This document shows, in pieces, positions 26,494 to 34,686 of a stretch of DNA of 64,000 bases. The stretch lies in assembly GCA_049437325.1 (NCBI GenBank), contig JBMTIM010000008.1:1-64000 (forward strand), in the 5' to 3' direction. The position numbers were made by a program, and so were the translations under genes. The DNA comes from UBA11606 sp049437325. Lineage in GTDB: Bacteria > Actinomycetota > Acidimicrobiia > Acidimicrobiales > Aldehydirespiratoraceae. Numbering within the stretch: position 1 is the first letter of the stretch; every line of letters begins with the position of its first letter. Under the pieces are notes generated by a model. The model was not told the DNA's origin, ran no database searches, and saw only the letters and a program-made list of their open reading frames with translations.

Positions 26494-27809
26494 TCCTCTT
26501 CGTCGACACCAACGTCAGCCGACACCGTCTCCGGCGGTGTCGTTTCCGACACAGCAGCCGGCGCCTCGGCTGGCGGCGGTGGGGGAGTCGGCCGTCGCTG
26601 ACCCCGGGACTTGGGAGCCGGGGCTTCGATGCCGAAGAGGGCGGCAAGCTGGGGCACCCGACCCGCCAGCTTCTTCATCGACTTCAAGAGTTCCTCACTC
26701 GGAGACGCAGGAATTCCCTGGGCGATGACCTGCGATCGCACCGGGGAAAATGCGACGGAATCCACCACGAGGGCCCAACGATCCGATGTCACCTCGCTCG
26801 TGAGCGCTTCAGACGCCGCTGCGGCAAGCCGCTCAGCCATATCGGTCGGCAGTGGCGCTCCCGCCTTCGGTGGGCGAGAACTCAGACGCAGAGCGCGAAC
26901 GGTGCGCCCTTCCGCAAGATTCTTCGCAAGCTCATCACGCCAAGCCTGATGATCCGCCTCGGTCCGCACATTCAGCCCGGCACGGAGTTGCTCGGCAAGT
27001 GTGCGGGACTCCTCGTCGCGAGCGGCGCTGTCGGCCGCTGCAACGACACTTCGGATGTCGCGAAGATCGATGGTCTCGATCCCGGCCACCGCTGCCTCAG
27101 CCCGATCGCGCCATTCAGCAGCCCTGAGTGCCGGCGAAAGCCGCTCTGCGAGGGCGACGAGTGGGTCTCGCTTGATCTTCGGCATGCCTTCCGCCGTTGC
27201 CAGCTCGTTCATCCGGTCGATGGTTTGGCGAACTCCAGGGACACCGCCACGGAGCACCTCCTCGGCGAGTTGCTGCTGCATCTTGGGCAACGCGTCGATC
27301 GCAGCCTTGCGATGGTTGCGAGCGGGTCGAAGGCGAGGGGCCTTCGGGCGAGCCGGAGGCTTTGGGCGCTCGCGCCGGGGACGATCGGAACCGCCCCGCC
27401 GATCATCGCTGCGACCACCGCGCTCACGACCACGCTCGTTGCGATCACGACCACGTTCGTTCCGGTTGCGTCCGCGACCACGACCACGATCGTCGGAGGT
27501 CCGCTCGCGGCCGCGCCCGCGACCCTTCGGTGCAAGCACCTGGGTCACGAGGGGCTCGTCGCGAGTGCTGCCGAGCAATTCGAGCCGCTCAGCCTCCTTG
27601 CGGGGGCCCTTCGGGGCGAACACCGTCGCGATCGACAGACCGTCAAGGTCGGCTTCCGCCTCGACCTTGAGCACATCTCCGACGGCAGCCCCGTCGGGGA
27701 GCAGTGCCGCCTCGACGATCCCCTTGGGCATTTTTGCCCCCGCTGCGCGCCAAGTCCACTGACCGTCGCCGCGGTCGGAGGTGAGTTCGATGTCAAGCCG
27801 TCGTGCCAC
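26490..27809 (-). CDS. RG-rich protein with helical C-terminal domain
   Basis: 439 residues, not recognised. Residues 1-90 look like a small beta-rich domain (MARRLDIELTSD..., VFAPKGPRKEAERLELL). About 95-165 is a low-complexity tract of Arg/Gly/Asp/Asn repeats like RGRGRNRNERGRDRNERGR, followed by Pro/Arg. From about 165 to 400 comes a helical domain, then an acidic Pro-rich tail. The RG tract suggests RNA binding (inference). The GTG start has TACCGT seven bases upstream, so it is probably leaderless. It is coupled to the crotonase gene downstream. Confidence 0.65.
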   Translation of the reverse strand: MARRLDIELTSDRGDGQWTWRAAGAKMPKGIVEAALLPDGAAVGDVLKVEAEADLDGLSIATVFAPKGPRKEAERLELLGSTRDEPLVTQVLAPKGRGRGRERTSDDRGRGRGRNRNERGRDRNERGRERGGRSDDRRGGSDRPRRERPKPPARPKAPRLRPARNHRKAAIDALPKMQQQLAEEVLRGGVPGVRQTIDRMNELATAEGMPKIKRDPLVALAERLSPALRAAEWRDRAEAAVAGIETIDLRDIRSVVAAADSAARDEESRTLAEQLRAGLNVRTEADHQAWRDELAKNLAEGRTVRALRLSSRPPKAGAPLPTDMAERLAAAASEALTSEVTSDRWALVVDSVAFSPVRSQVIAQGIPASPSEELLKSMKKLAGRVPQLAALFGIEAPAPKSRGQRRPTPPPPPAEAPAAVSETTPPETVSADVGVDEEE

Positions 27810-27816
27810 GACGGAA

Positions 27817-27822
27817 ACGGTA
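27817..27822 (-). promoter_or_regulatory. Leaderless -10 box for the RG-rich gene
   Basis: TACCGT on the minus strand, seven bases, then GTG at 27809. Confidence 0.45.
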
Positions 27823-27863
27823 TCGTCCAGGCGACGGTGCGGCGACCTTCCGGTCGGCGATCG

Positions 27864-28805
27864 TCACCCGGTAACGAGGTCGCTGGGGTCGACGTTGCCG
27901 CCGCACACGATCACCGCAACCCGTTCCCCAGCGGCCGGTACGTATCTCCCCGAACGAACCGCAGCCAGCGCAACTGCCGCCGCAGGTTCGACAGCGACCT
28001 GCAGTTCGTCCCACAGCGCCTGTCGAGCGCCCATCGCCTCTGCGTCCGACACGAGCACACTGTCGACGTTTCCGGCGAGCACCGCCCACGGGAGAGACCC
28101 GACCGTCTTCGCGCCGAGTGCGTCAGCGGCGACACCGGCAGGGGCGACGCTCACCCGCCTGCCGGCGACCAGCGCAGCATGGAGCGCGTTGCACGTCGGG
28201 GTCTCGACCGCAACGATGCGGGTGCGGGGGAGGGCGAGACGTATCCCGGAAACAAGCCCACCGCCGCCGACCGCAACCACAACCGTGTCGACATCGGGCA
28301 CTTGCTCACCCAGTTCGACTCCCAAGGTGGCCTGACCGGCCACGGTGTGTGTCGCATCGTACGGATGGATGTTGAGGGCACCAGACTCGGCCGCCCGGGC
28401 ATCGCACGCCGCTTGTGCATCGTCGTAGAGCGCACCGGTGACGTGCACCGTCGCTCCCTGGGCCCGAATCCGCTCGACCTTCACCTTCGCCGAGACGCTC
28501 GGGACGAAGATTTCCGCAGGCACCCCAAGCACACGGGCCGTTCGGGCAACCGCGATGCCATGATTGCCTCCCGACGCAGCGATCAGCCCCGATGCAGGGA
28601 TGTCGGATGCCAGTGCGTTGTTGAGGCTCCCTCGGGCCTTGAACGAACCGGCGTACTGCATCGACTCCAACTTGATGGCAACCCCACCATCCAGCCCGAG
28701 GTCTCCACTGGCGGACTCGACGACCGGCGTACGGCGGATCAGGGGCCGGCACCGTTCAACCGCCGCTGCGATGTCAGCATCGGTCGGGGGCATCTGTTCG
28801 GTCAT
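27864..28805 (-). CDS. PLP-dependent Ser/Thr dehydratase-family enzyme
   Basis: About 313 residues, fold type II PLP enzyme of the IlvA/serine racemase group. The PLP lysine is in SMQYAGSFKARGSLN (Lys near residue 58), the substrate-binding loop is ASGGNHG and the phosphate-binding Gly-rich loop is VVVAVGGGGLVSG. There is no C-terminal regulatory ACT domain, so it resembles a catabolic threonine dehydratase or serine racemase rather than biosynthetic IlvA. The ATG at 28805 is immediately after AGAGGT and a TAGAAC box; the next ATG (28793) is an alternative start. Confidence 0.88.
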   Translation of the reverse strand: MTEQMPPTDADIAAAVERCRPLIRRTPVVESASGDLGLDGGVAIKLESMQYAGSFKARGSLNNALASDIPASGLIAASGGNHGIAVARTARVLGVPAEIFVPSVSAKVKVERIRAQGATVHVTGALYDDAQAACDARAAESGALNIHPYDATHTVAGQATLGVELGEQVPDVDTVVVAVGGGGLVSGIRLALPRTRIVAVETPTCNALHAALVAGRRVSVAPAGVAADALGAKTVGSLPWAVLAGNVDSVLVSDAEAMGARQALWDELQVAVEPAAAVALAAVRSGRYVPAAGERVAVIVCGGNVDPSDLVTG

Positions 28806-28812
28806 ACCTCTG

Positions 28813-28818
28813 GTTCTA
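28813..28818 (-). promoter_or_regulatory. Possible -10 box for the dehydratase gene
   Basis: TAGAAC on the minus strand, seven bases before ATG 28805. A TTGACC lies 14 bases further upstream, a short spacing. Confidence 0.3.
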
Positions 28819-28886
28819 GCTGCCGGGCAGCGGGTCAACCCAACACAGGCGAGCGTCCCTGGCTCAATACCGCCGGAAATCTTCGT

Positions 28887-28902
28887 TATGTAAAGCTACA
28901 TA
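28887..28902. promoter_or_regulatory. AT-rich palindrome, candidate operator
   Basis: TATGTA and TACATA arms around AAGC form a 6-4-6 dyad in an AT-rich island between two divergent genes (dehydratase and RlmI-like). The protein that might bind is unknown. Confidence 0.4.
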
Positions 28903-28966
28903 TCACCTCTGGTCGGGTTGTGGACTCGAAGGAGCCCCACCCACCTTCGGTGTGGAGATGGCGCCC

Positions 28967-28972
28967 TATCCT
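28967..28972 (+). promoter_or_regulatory. Leaderless -10 box for the RlmI-like gene
   Basis: TATCCT, six C residues, then the ATG at 28979. This supports 28979 over earlier in-frame GTG/ATG codons. Confidence 0.5.
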
Positions 28973-28978
28973 CCCCCC

Positions 28979-30193
28979 ATGAGCGACGGACGTTCTTCCC
29001 CCGGCGAGAAGCGCCTGGCCGTTCGAGTCACGAAAGATGCACTCAAACACGTCCGACGTGGTCACCCCTGGGTGTTCGATGCGTCGATCACGTCGGTGTC
29101 CCATGATGGCGCGCCTGGAGATTTGGCGGTCATCTTCGACGACCGAAGAAACTTCGTCGCCATCGGGCTCTGGGACCCGGCGTCGCCGATTCGGATCCGT
29201 GTACTCCATCACGGACGGCCGCTCACCATCGACGACGCGTTCTGGCGCAGTCGGTTCGAACTCGCCGCAGAGCGACGTCGTTCACTGCTCGACGATGAGG
29301 CGGTCACTGGCTGTCGGTTGGTCCACGGCGAGAACGACGGCCTTCCGGGGCTCGTCATCGATCGGTACGGCGATGTGTGCGTGGTCAAGCTCTACAGCGG
29401 AGCCTGGTTCGCACACCTGACAGGTGTCGTCGACGCAATCAGAAGCTGTTGGGAACCGGCGAGCGTCGTGCTGCGCCTGGCCCGAACGCTCCAGGACACC
29501 ACACCCTCCGGGTACCACGACGGCGCAGTCATCGCCGGTGAGGCGCCGCCCGCGCCGACGCCGTTCCTCGAGGCAGGTGCTGCGATGAGTGCGGATCCGA
29601 TCGGCGGGCAGAAAACCGGCTATTTCCTCGACCAGCGTGCGAATCGCCTTTTGGTCGGCGCCCACGCAGCCGATGCACGGGTGCTGGACGTCTTCTGTTG
29701 CCACGGCGGGTTCAGCGTGCAGGCGGCGATCGGCGGCGCTCGTCAGGTCCACTCGGTCGATCTGTCCCCTCACGCAACGGAGGCAGCGAGGCGGCATGTG
29801 GCGGGCAACGCACCGGTCGAGCACCGGATCACGACCGGGGATGCGTTCCAGGTGATGGAAGCGTTGACCGCCCAACAAGAGCGCTACGACGTGGTTGTCG
29901 TCGATCCCCCGTCGTTCGCATCCCGAACCAGCGCAGTCCCTGGCGCTCTCCGGGCCTACGCCCGCCTCACTCACCTCGCCCTCGGTCTCGTCGAACCCGG
30001 GGGTGTGCTGTTTCAAGCCAGTTGCTCGAGCCGAGTCGACCGCAGTCGCTTCGAAGCCACGATCGAAGCTGCCGCAGAGCGCGCCGCGCGCCACCTCGAC
30101 ATCGAGGCCCGCCCGGACCATGACCTCGACCATCCGATCGGGTTCCCGGAAGGCGCCTATTTGAAGGCAGTGCTCGCCCGAGTGGACGCCTGA
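28979..30193 (+). CDS. RlmI-like class I SAM methyltransferase
   Basis: 404 residues. An N-terminal PUA-like domain (KHVRRGHPWVFDASI, about 25-85) and a central region with LPGLVIDRYGDV are followed by GYFLDQRANR and the SAM-binding VLDVFCCHGGFS. The catalytic-loop VVVDPPSFA is typical of YccW/RlmI rRNA m5C methyltransferases. In E. coli RlmI methylates C1962 of 23S rRNA; orthology here is probable, not proven. It is a single gene under its own leaderless promoter. Confidence 0.85.
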   Translation: MSDGRSSPGEKRLAVRVTKDALKHVRRGHPWVFDASITSVSHDGAPGDLAVIFDDRRNFVAIGLWDPASPIRIRVLHHGRPLTIDDAFWRSRFELAAERRRSLLDDEAVTGCRLVHGENDGLPGLVIDRYGDVCVVKLYSGAWFAHLTGVVDAIRSCWEPASVVLRLARTLQDTTPSGYHDGAVIAGEAPPAPTPFLEAGAAMSADPIGGQKTGYFLDQRANRLLVGAHAADARVLDVFCCHGGFSVQAAIGGARQVHSVDLSPHATEAARRHVAGNAPVEHRITTGDAFQVMEALTAQQERYDVVVVDPPSFASRTSAVPGALRAYARLTHLALGLVEPGGVLFQASCSSRVDRSRFEATIEAAAERAARHLDIEARPDHDLDHPIGFPEGAYLKAVLARVDA

Positions 30194-30226
30194 CGGGGGC
30201 GGCCCAGCTCCTCGCGTGGACGGCGC

Positions 30227-30232
30227 TACGGT
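30227..30232 (+). promoter_or_regulatory. Leaderless -10 box
   Basis: TACGGT, six bases, then GTG at 30239. Confidence 0.45.
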
Positions 30233-30238
30233 GACTCC

Positions 30239-30586
30239 GTGAGCGGCGCAGCACGGATCGAACTCACGGTGTACCTCTGGGCCACCGCATCGACCCGGTT
30301 CGAGGAGTACCTCACCGCCTTGGTGGCACTCCTCCCCCGTCACCGGGCCCACCTGGTGCGACGCATCGAACCACTTGCCGGCCGAACCACCGAGCCAGAC
30401 GCCGTCCTCGTGATGAGCTTTCCCAGCGCTTCCACCATCGACAGCTTTCTTCGCGACCCGGCCCGTAGCGACCTGGAAGAGCTCGCCGAGACCGCGGTCG
30501 CCCGGTCCGCCATCACCGACGGCCGGACCCGCATCGACCCCCAGAAGCCCGCCACGCTCCACCACCTCCCCCGCCATGACGGATGA
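30239..30586 (+). CDS. Small hypothetical protein, dimeric barrel-like
   Basis: 115 residues, no membrane segment. The pattern of a beta strand (ELTVYLWATA), a helix (FEEYLTALVALL) and further strands (AVLVMSFPS, SFLRDP) recalls ferredoxin-like alpha/beta-barrel proteins such as the DUF1330 or ABM type, but no signature is decisive. It overlaps the SET-domain gene by 11 bases, so they are co-transcribed. Confidence 0.6.
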   Translation: MSGAARIELTVYLWATASTRFEEYLTALVALLPRHRAHLVRRIEPLAGRTTEPDAVLVMSFPSASTIDSFLRDPARSDLEELAETAVARSAITDGRTRIDPQKPATLHHLPRHDG

Positions 30587-30902
30587 ACCAACACCAGTCG
30601 AGGTCAAGGACTCGACGATTCACGGCAGAGGGTGCTTCGCGACCCGATTCATCCCAGCCGGTGCATTCATCGGCACGTACACGGGCCGGGCGACGGACGT
30701 CGACGGCACCTACGTCCTGTGGGTCGAGGGCGATAACGGGACCTTCTCCGGCATTGACGGCGACGGAGTCCTCCGTTGGCTCAACCACAGCAGTACGCCG
30801 AACGTCGAGTTCGACGGACCGAAGCTCTTTGCCCTCCGCGACATCGAGCCGACAGAAGAACTCACATTCCACTACGGTGACGGGTGGGAAGGCATCGACT
30901 GA
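30576..30902 (+). CDS. Minimal SET-domain protein (putative lysine methyltransferase)
   Basis: 108 residues consisting of little more than a SET core. HGRGCFATRFIPAGAFIGTY is the N-terminal SET strand set, RWLNHSSTPN (R67, N70, H71) is the SAM-binding NH motif, and LTFHYG provides the C-terminal Tyr100. The post-SET Cys cluster is absent. SET enzymes methylate lysines in proteins; in bacteria they are known but sparse, with ribosomal or DNA-binding protein targets. The target here is unknown. The 3' end overlaps the convergent thiD gene by 31 bases. Confidence 0.82.
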   Translation: MTDEPTPVEVKDSTIHGRGCFATRFIPAGAFIGTYTGRATDVDGTYVLWVEGDNGTFSGIDGDGVLRWLNHSSTPNVEFDGPKLFALRDIEPTEELTFHYGDGWEGID

Positions 30903-31699
30903 GAATCGAACCAGTGAGCGACGGGTCCAACACCATCGAGACCCGGCCACCTCGAGACAGCGAGTCGCTGCGAAACGAACTGCTTGGCTCGAGAGACCGC
31001 CTGCAACGGCTCGTCACCGAGGGCGAGGCCGGCGGCCGTCGCCGCCGCGAAGGTACAGCCGGAACCCCGAACGTGCGGCGTGTCGATCCACGGCGCCTCG
31101 ATGCGATGGACCCCAGCATCGGCCGTGACGGCGACGTCGACCGCGAGTTCACCGCGGACGGCTCCGCCAGTTGCGACCACGAGGCCAGCACCGAGGGCTG
31201 CCAACCCGTGAGCTACCGACGCCACATCTGCCGGCGATTGCACATCGGTTCCGGTCAGGACCGCAACCTCGCGCAGATTCGGTGTCACGACCGCAGCAAG
31301 CGGAAAGAGGCGATCCCGCAGTGCGACCTCGAGGCCGGTATCACCCAACCGGGCGCCCCGGCCGTCGACCAGCACCGGATCGACCACCGGCGCGGGCAGA
31401 CGGCCGGACAGGATGCGGTCGGCGATCAACAACACAGCCTCGACCGATCCGAGCAGACCGACCTTGACCGCGGCGAGCGGCAAACTCGAGATGATGCCGT
31501 CGAGCTGTGCCTCGAGGAGATCGGGCGCAGTCGGCTCCACCCGGTCCACTGATCCGAGTCGCTGTGCCGTGACCGCCGTGACAGCAACCGTGCCGTGCAC
31601 CCCGAGTGCAGCAAACGTCGCGAGATCGGCGGCGATGCCGGCACCGCCAAGGGGATCGTGCGCGGAGATGGTCAGGACGACCGGTGGGCTGGCAGCCAT
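30872..31699 (-). CDS. thiD: Hydroxymethylpyrimidine (phospho)kinase
   Basis: 275-residue ribokinase-fold enzyme that phosphorylates HMP and HMP-P for thiamine synthesis. It starts with VLTISAHDPLGGAGI (the family's S-D-x-S-G-G-A-G-I/Q loop, here with H-D-P-L) and has the ATP-site DTPHVRGSGCTFAAA with the G-S-G-C anion hole. The ATG at 31699 has GGGAG nine bases upstream; the longer open frame overlaps algH. No other thiamine genes and no TPP riboswitch are seen nearby. His-Asp-Pro in place of D-S-S-G is a small deviation. Confidence 0.9.
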   Translation of the reverse strand: MAASPPVVLTISAHDPLGGAGIAADLATFAALGVHGTVAVTAVTAQRLGSVDRVEPTAPDLLEAQLDGIISSLPLAAVKVGLLGSVEAVLLIADRILSGRLPAPVVDPVLVDGRGARLGDTGLEVALRDRLFPLAAVVTPNLREVAVLTGTDVQSPADVASVAHGLAALGAGLVVATGGAVRGELAVDVAVTADAGVHRIEAPWIDTPHVRGSGCTFAAATAAGLALGDEPLQAVSRAKQFVSQRLAVSRWPGLDGVGPVAHWFDSQSMPSHPSP

Positions 31700-31732
31700 G
31701 GAAAAGATGCTCCCACACGCGAAGATGACTTG

Positions 31733-32278
31733 GTGACAACCCGAGGCCACCTTCTGGTCGCGAGCCCGACCATGACCGATCCGAACTTTGCCTTCACGGT
31801 CATCTTCATGCTCGAACACGACCCCGAGGGTGCGCTCGGGGTCGTGTTGACTCGGCCCTCGGAACTGCCGATGGCCGAGTTGTTCGACCAATGGGGCGCA
31901 CACGCCGCCGTACCAGCTGTTGTTCATCGTGGCGGGCCCGTATCACCGTCGTCGGTCATCTCACTCGCAGTGGCGAACGGCACCGTGACACCGACCGCAT
32001 TCAGCCCCGTCAGCGGTCGGATCGGGACGATCGACCTCGATGCAGAGCCCTCCGACATTCTCGGCCTCCAGGGCCTGCGAGCGTTCGGTGGCTACGCCGG
32101 CTGGTCGTCAGGCCAACTCGAGGCCGAACTGCACGGCGATGCATGGCTCGTCGTCGAGGCCCGCCCCCACGACATCTTGCATCCCCAACCCGAAACGCTC
32201 TGGTGGGAGGTCGTCGGCCGTCAGCCCGGTGCGGTCAGGCTGCTACGGCACTATCCCGAGGAGCCCTGGCTGAACTAG
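31733..32278 (+). CDS. algH: YqgE/AlgH family protein
   Basis: 181 residues of the DUF179 family. GHLLVASPTMTDPNF-AFTVIFMLEHDPEGALGVVLTRP is the signature start, and the family's conserved GGPV and G-Y-A-G-W-S-x-x-Q-L-x-x-E are present later. The biochemical role of this family is not established. The GTG is used as start 33 bases from the divergent thiD ATG, so both share a short promoter region. Confidence 0.92.
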   Translation: MTTRGHLLVASPTMTDPNFAFTVIFMLEHDPEGALGVVLTRPSELPMAELFDQWGAHAAVPAVVHRGGPVSPSSVISLAVANGTVTPTAFSPVSGRIGTIDLDAEPSDILGLQGLRAFGGYAGWSSGQLEAELHGDAWLVVEARPHDILHPQPETLWWEVVGRQPGAVRLLRHYPEEPWLN

Positions 32279-32336
32279 CCGGCGGAAGCACTTCTCCCTC
32301 GGATTCGGCCCAGGCCGATCATCTCGGTCGACCTGA

Positions 32337-32350
32337 CGAACGTATGTTCG
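32337..32350. promoter_or_regulatory. LexA (SOS) box upstream of alkB
   Basis: CGAAC-GTAT-GTTCG is a perfect match to the Gram-positive/actinobacterial LexA operator core CGAAC-RYRY-GTTCG. It ends one base before the -10 box of alkB, so bound LexA would block that promoter. Confidence 0.8.
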
Positions 32351-32351
32351 G

Positions 32352-32357
32352 TACACT
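32352..32357 (+). promoter_or_regulatory. Leaderless -10 box for alkB
   Basis: TACACT, six bases, then the ATG at 32364. Confidence 0.55.
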
Positions 32358-32363
32358 CCAGTC

Positions 32364-33014
32364 ATGCTCGCCTATCAGGGATCGTTGTTCGGAAGCGGCC
32401 CGCCCGGGGTGTCCGGCACCGTTGCGGTCGAGCGTCAACACCTCGACGAGCACAGCTGGATCGACCACGCTCATGGATGGCTCCACGGCGCCGACATGCT
32501 GCTGGCCGATCTGGCGACCACGCTCCGCTGGCGCACCGGGAGCCGCCCGATGTACGGGCGGATCGTCGACGAGCCTCGTCTCCATGCCCACCTCGATGTC
32601 GACCTCGTCGCCGCTCGTCCAGCGCTCAGCGACATCGTTGATGCACTCCAGCGTCGCTACGGGCCCGGACTTCGACCCGGCGTTGTCAACTACTACCGCA
32701 CCGGCTCGGACAGTGTTGCGTGGCACGCCGATCGCGTCGGAACCCGGCCGGTCGATCCCATCGTTGCGATCGTCAGCCTCGGCGGACCGCGTCGGTTCGG
32801 ACTCCGCCCCATGTATGGCGGCCAAGGCCGGCGCATCGTCCTGCACTCCGGTGACCTCCTCGTCATGGGCGGTGCCTGCCAGCACCACTGGGAGCACTCG
32901 ATTCCGAAAATGCGCCACGCTTCACCCCGGATGAGTTTGACCTACCGCTGCGTCGATGACAGTCCAGAGCGCGCCTGGTGGTCCGAGGCGGTCGACCACG
33001 ACTCCCGGGGGTAG
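32364..33014 (+). CDS. alkB: AlkB-like alkylated-base dioxygenase
   Basis: 216-residue Fe(II)/2-oxoglutarate dioxygenase that oxidatively removes methyl groups from DNA (or RNA) bases. The iron ligands are H121 and D123 in AWHADR and H178 in WEHSIPK; R189 and R195 in PRMSLTYR bind 2-oxoglutarate. VNYYRTGSDSVAWHAD is the AlkB signature. It is close in layout to the ALKBH2/3-like bacterial group. A LexA box in the promoter predicts SOS induction, which fits DNA repair. The start is leaderless. Confidence 0.93.
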   Translation: MLAYQGSLFGSGPPGVSGTVAVERQHLDEHSWIDHAHGWLHGADMLLADLATTLRWRTGSRPMYGRIVDEPRLHAHLDVDLVAARPALSDIVDALQRRYGPGLRPGVVNYYRTGSDSVAWHADRVGTRPVDPIVAIVSLGGPRRFGLRPMYGGQGRRIVLHSGDLLVMGGACQHHWEHSIPKMRHASPRMSLTYRCVDDSPERAWWSEAVDHDSRG

Positions 33015-33034
33015 CAGCCTCGCCATCAGTGCGG

Positions 33035-33040
33035 CAGAGT
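33035..33040 (+). promoter_or_regulatory. Possible -10 box for the enolase-superfamily gene
   Basis: CAGAGT, six bases, then ATG at 33047. The spacing fits the leaderless pattern but the first base deviates from TAnnnT. Confidence 0.25.
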
Positions 33041-33046
33041 ACGCCG

Positions 33047-34156
33047 ATGAAGATCACCCAGATCCGGGTCTATCGGCACGGCATCGAGGTCGCCGACGGC
33101 CGCTATCAGATGGCCATATCCGAAGTATCGACACTGGACAGCACCGTCGTCGAGTTGGTGACCGACGAGGGCCTGTCGGGTTTCGGCGAGACCACACCGC
33201 TCGGCCCCACCTACCAGCCCCAGCATGCGCTCGGTGCCCGAGCCGCCATCGCCGAGATGGCACCGACACTCCTCGGTGTCAATCCCCTCCGCACCGGCTT
33301 GATCCGACGTGCCATGGACCGCGCACTCACCGGGCACAATTACGCCAAGTCCGCCATCGACGTGGCCTGTTGGGACCTGCTCGGCAAAGTCCGTGGTGAG
33401 CGCGTGTGCGACCTCCTCGGTGGAACCGATCGCAGCGCCGTCGGCTCCTATTTCGGGGTGATGCCCGACACCACCTCACGAACCGCAGACGCAGCCCGCC
33501 AGCGAGAGGCTGCGGGGTACACCCGACTCCAGATCAAGGTCGGCGGACGACCCTTGGCCCATGACATCGAAGCAACCCGGGCAGTCGCCGACGCCGTCTC
33601 CCCGACAACCAAACTGCTCGTCGACGCCAACCGGGGCTGGACGATGCGCGACACGATCGAGTTCAGCCTCGCCTGTCGTGATGTTCGTCTTTCGATCGAA
33701 AACCCCTGCCGCACCTACGACGAGCATCGCGCCATCGCCGAAAAACTGAATCACCCGCTCTTTCTCGATGAGTGCACCACCGATCTCGACGTCATCACCA
33801 AAGCGATCGTCGACGGCGTCGCACAGGGCTTCGGCATGAAGCTGTCGCGCGTGGGTGGCCTCACTCCCCTACGGACGGTTCGCGATCTCTGCGTCGCTCA
33901 CGGGATCCCTCTGACGATCGATGACACCTGGGGTGGTGATCTGACCGCTGCCGCCACCGTCCACATGGGTGCCACAGTTCCTGATCCGTTCTACGAGGGG
34001 ACCTGGATCTCGTATCCGTACCAGAACCCGGCCTACAGCTGCCTCACCCCTGCAGTGCAACCAGGCGACGGAATGATCCCGATTCCGAGTGGTTGTGGGT
34101 TGGGAGTGGAACCCGATCTTGCCGAGTGGGATTCCCCGATCGGCATCTACGGCTGA
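33047..34156 (+). CDS. Enolase-superfamily dehydratase/epimerase
   Basis: 369 residues of the mandelate racemase/muconate lactonising type. The N-terminal capping domain (about 1-125) includes TTPLGPTYQPQHALGAR. The barrel has the strand-2 lysine in LQIKVGG, metal ligands Asp in LLVDANRGW, Glu in SIENPC and Glu/Asp in LFLDECTTD, and a strand-6 lysine in GMKLSRVGGL. A Lys/Lys pair across the barrel fits amino-acid-derivative enzymes such as cis-3-hydroxyproline dehydratase or proline-betaine epimerases, but the substrate is inferred only. The next gene, a gluconokinase, starts three bases later, so a sugar-acid substrate is the alternative. Confidence 0.8.
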   Translation: MKITQIRVYRHGIEVADGRYQMAISEVSTLDSTVVELVTDEGLSGFGETTPLGPTYQPQHALGARAAIAEMAPTLLGVNPLRTGLIRRAMDRALTGHNYAKSAIDVACWDLLGKVRGERVCDLLGGTDRSAVGSYFGVMPDTTSRTADAARQREAAGYTRLQIKVGGRPLAHDIEATRAVADAVSPTTKLLVDANRGWTMRDTIEFSLACRDVRLSIENPCRTYDEHRAIAEKLNHPLFLDECTTDLDVITKAIVDGVAQGFGMKLSRVGGLTPLRTVRDLCVAHGIPLTIDDTWGGDLTAAATVHMGATVPDPFYEGTWISYPYQNPAYSCLTPAVQPGDGMIPIPSGCGLGVEPDLAEWDSPIGIYG

Positions 34157-34158
34157 CG

Positions 34159-34686
34159 GTGGCCACGACCACTCCTCGAGTCGTGGTGATGGGGGTCTCA
34201 GCGGCCGGTAAGACCTCCGTCGGCACGGAGCTCGCCAAACGCCTCGGGGTTCCGTTCGTCGATGCTGACGATCTTCATCCTGCGTCCAATCTCGCCAAGA
34301 TGACTGCCGGTGAACCCCTGACCGATACCGACCGGGCTCCGTGGCTCGAGAGGGTCGCCCACGCCCTCCGGGGATCCGGCGGTGCCGTGATCGCCTGCTC
34401 TGCGCTGAAGCGCGCCTATCGAGATCAGCTTCGTGGTGACGGCGACATCGAGGTCGGTTTCGTGTTGCTCGAAGTCCCGAGCCACGTGCTGGAGCGGCGA
34501 CTTTGCGAACGAGCCGATCATTTCATGCCGGCCAGCTTGCTCGAGGACCAACTCGCCACGCTCGAACGGCCCGATCCGGACGAGACCGACGTGTGGTCTG
34601 TTGCGGCGACAGCGCCGCTCGAATCGGTGGTCGACACCGTCAGCTCGCTCCTCGACATCAAGGCAGGACGTCGGCCGGGAACCTGA
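34159..34686 (+). CDS. gntK: Gluconokinase
   Basis: 175-residue P-loop kinase that phosphorylates gluconate to 6-phosphogluconate. Walker A is GVSAAGKTS; DADDLHPASNLAKMTAGEPL and D-x-D-R-x-P-W-L are the specific gluconokinase motifs, and ACSALKRAYRD is the usual third block. The GTG at 34159 is two bases after the preceding stop, so it is coupled to the enolase-superfamily gene. Its 3' end overlaps the convergent thioesterase gene by 29 bases. Confidence 0.93.
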   Translation: MATTTPRVVVMGVSAAGKTSVGTELAKRLGVPFVDADDLHPASNLAKMTAGEPLTDTDRAPWLERVAHALRGSGGAVIACSALKRAYRDQLRGDGDIEVGFVLLEVPSHVLERRLCERADHFMPASLLEDQLATLERPDPDETDVWSVAATAPLESVVDTVSSLLDIKAGRRPGT

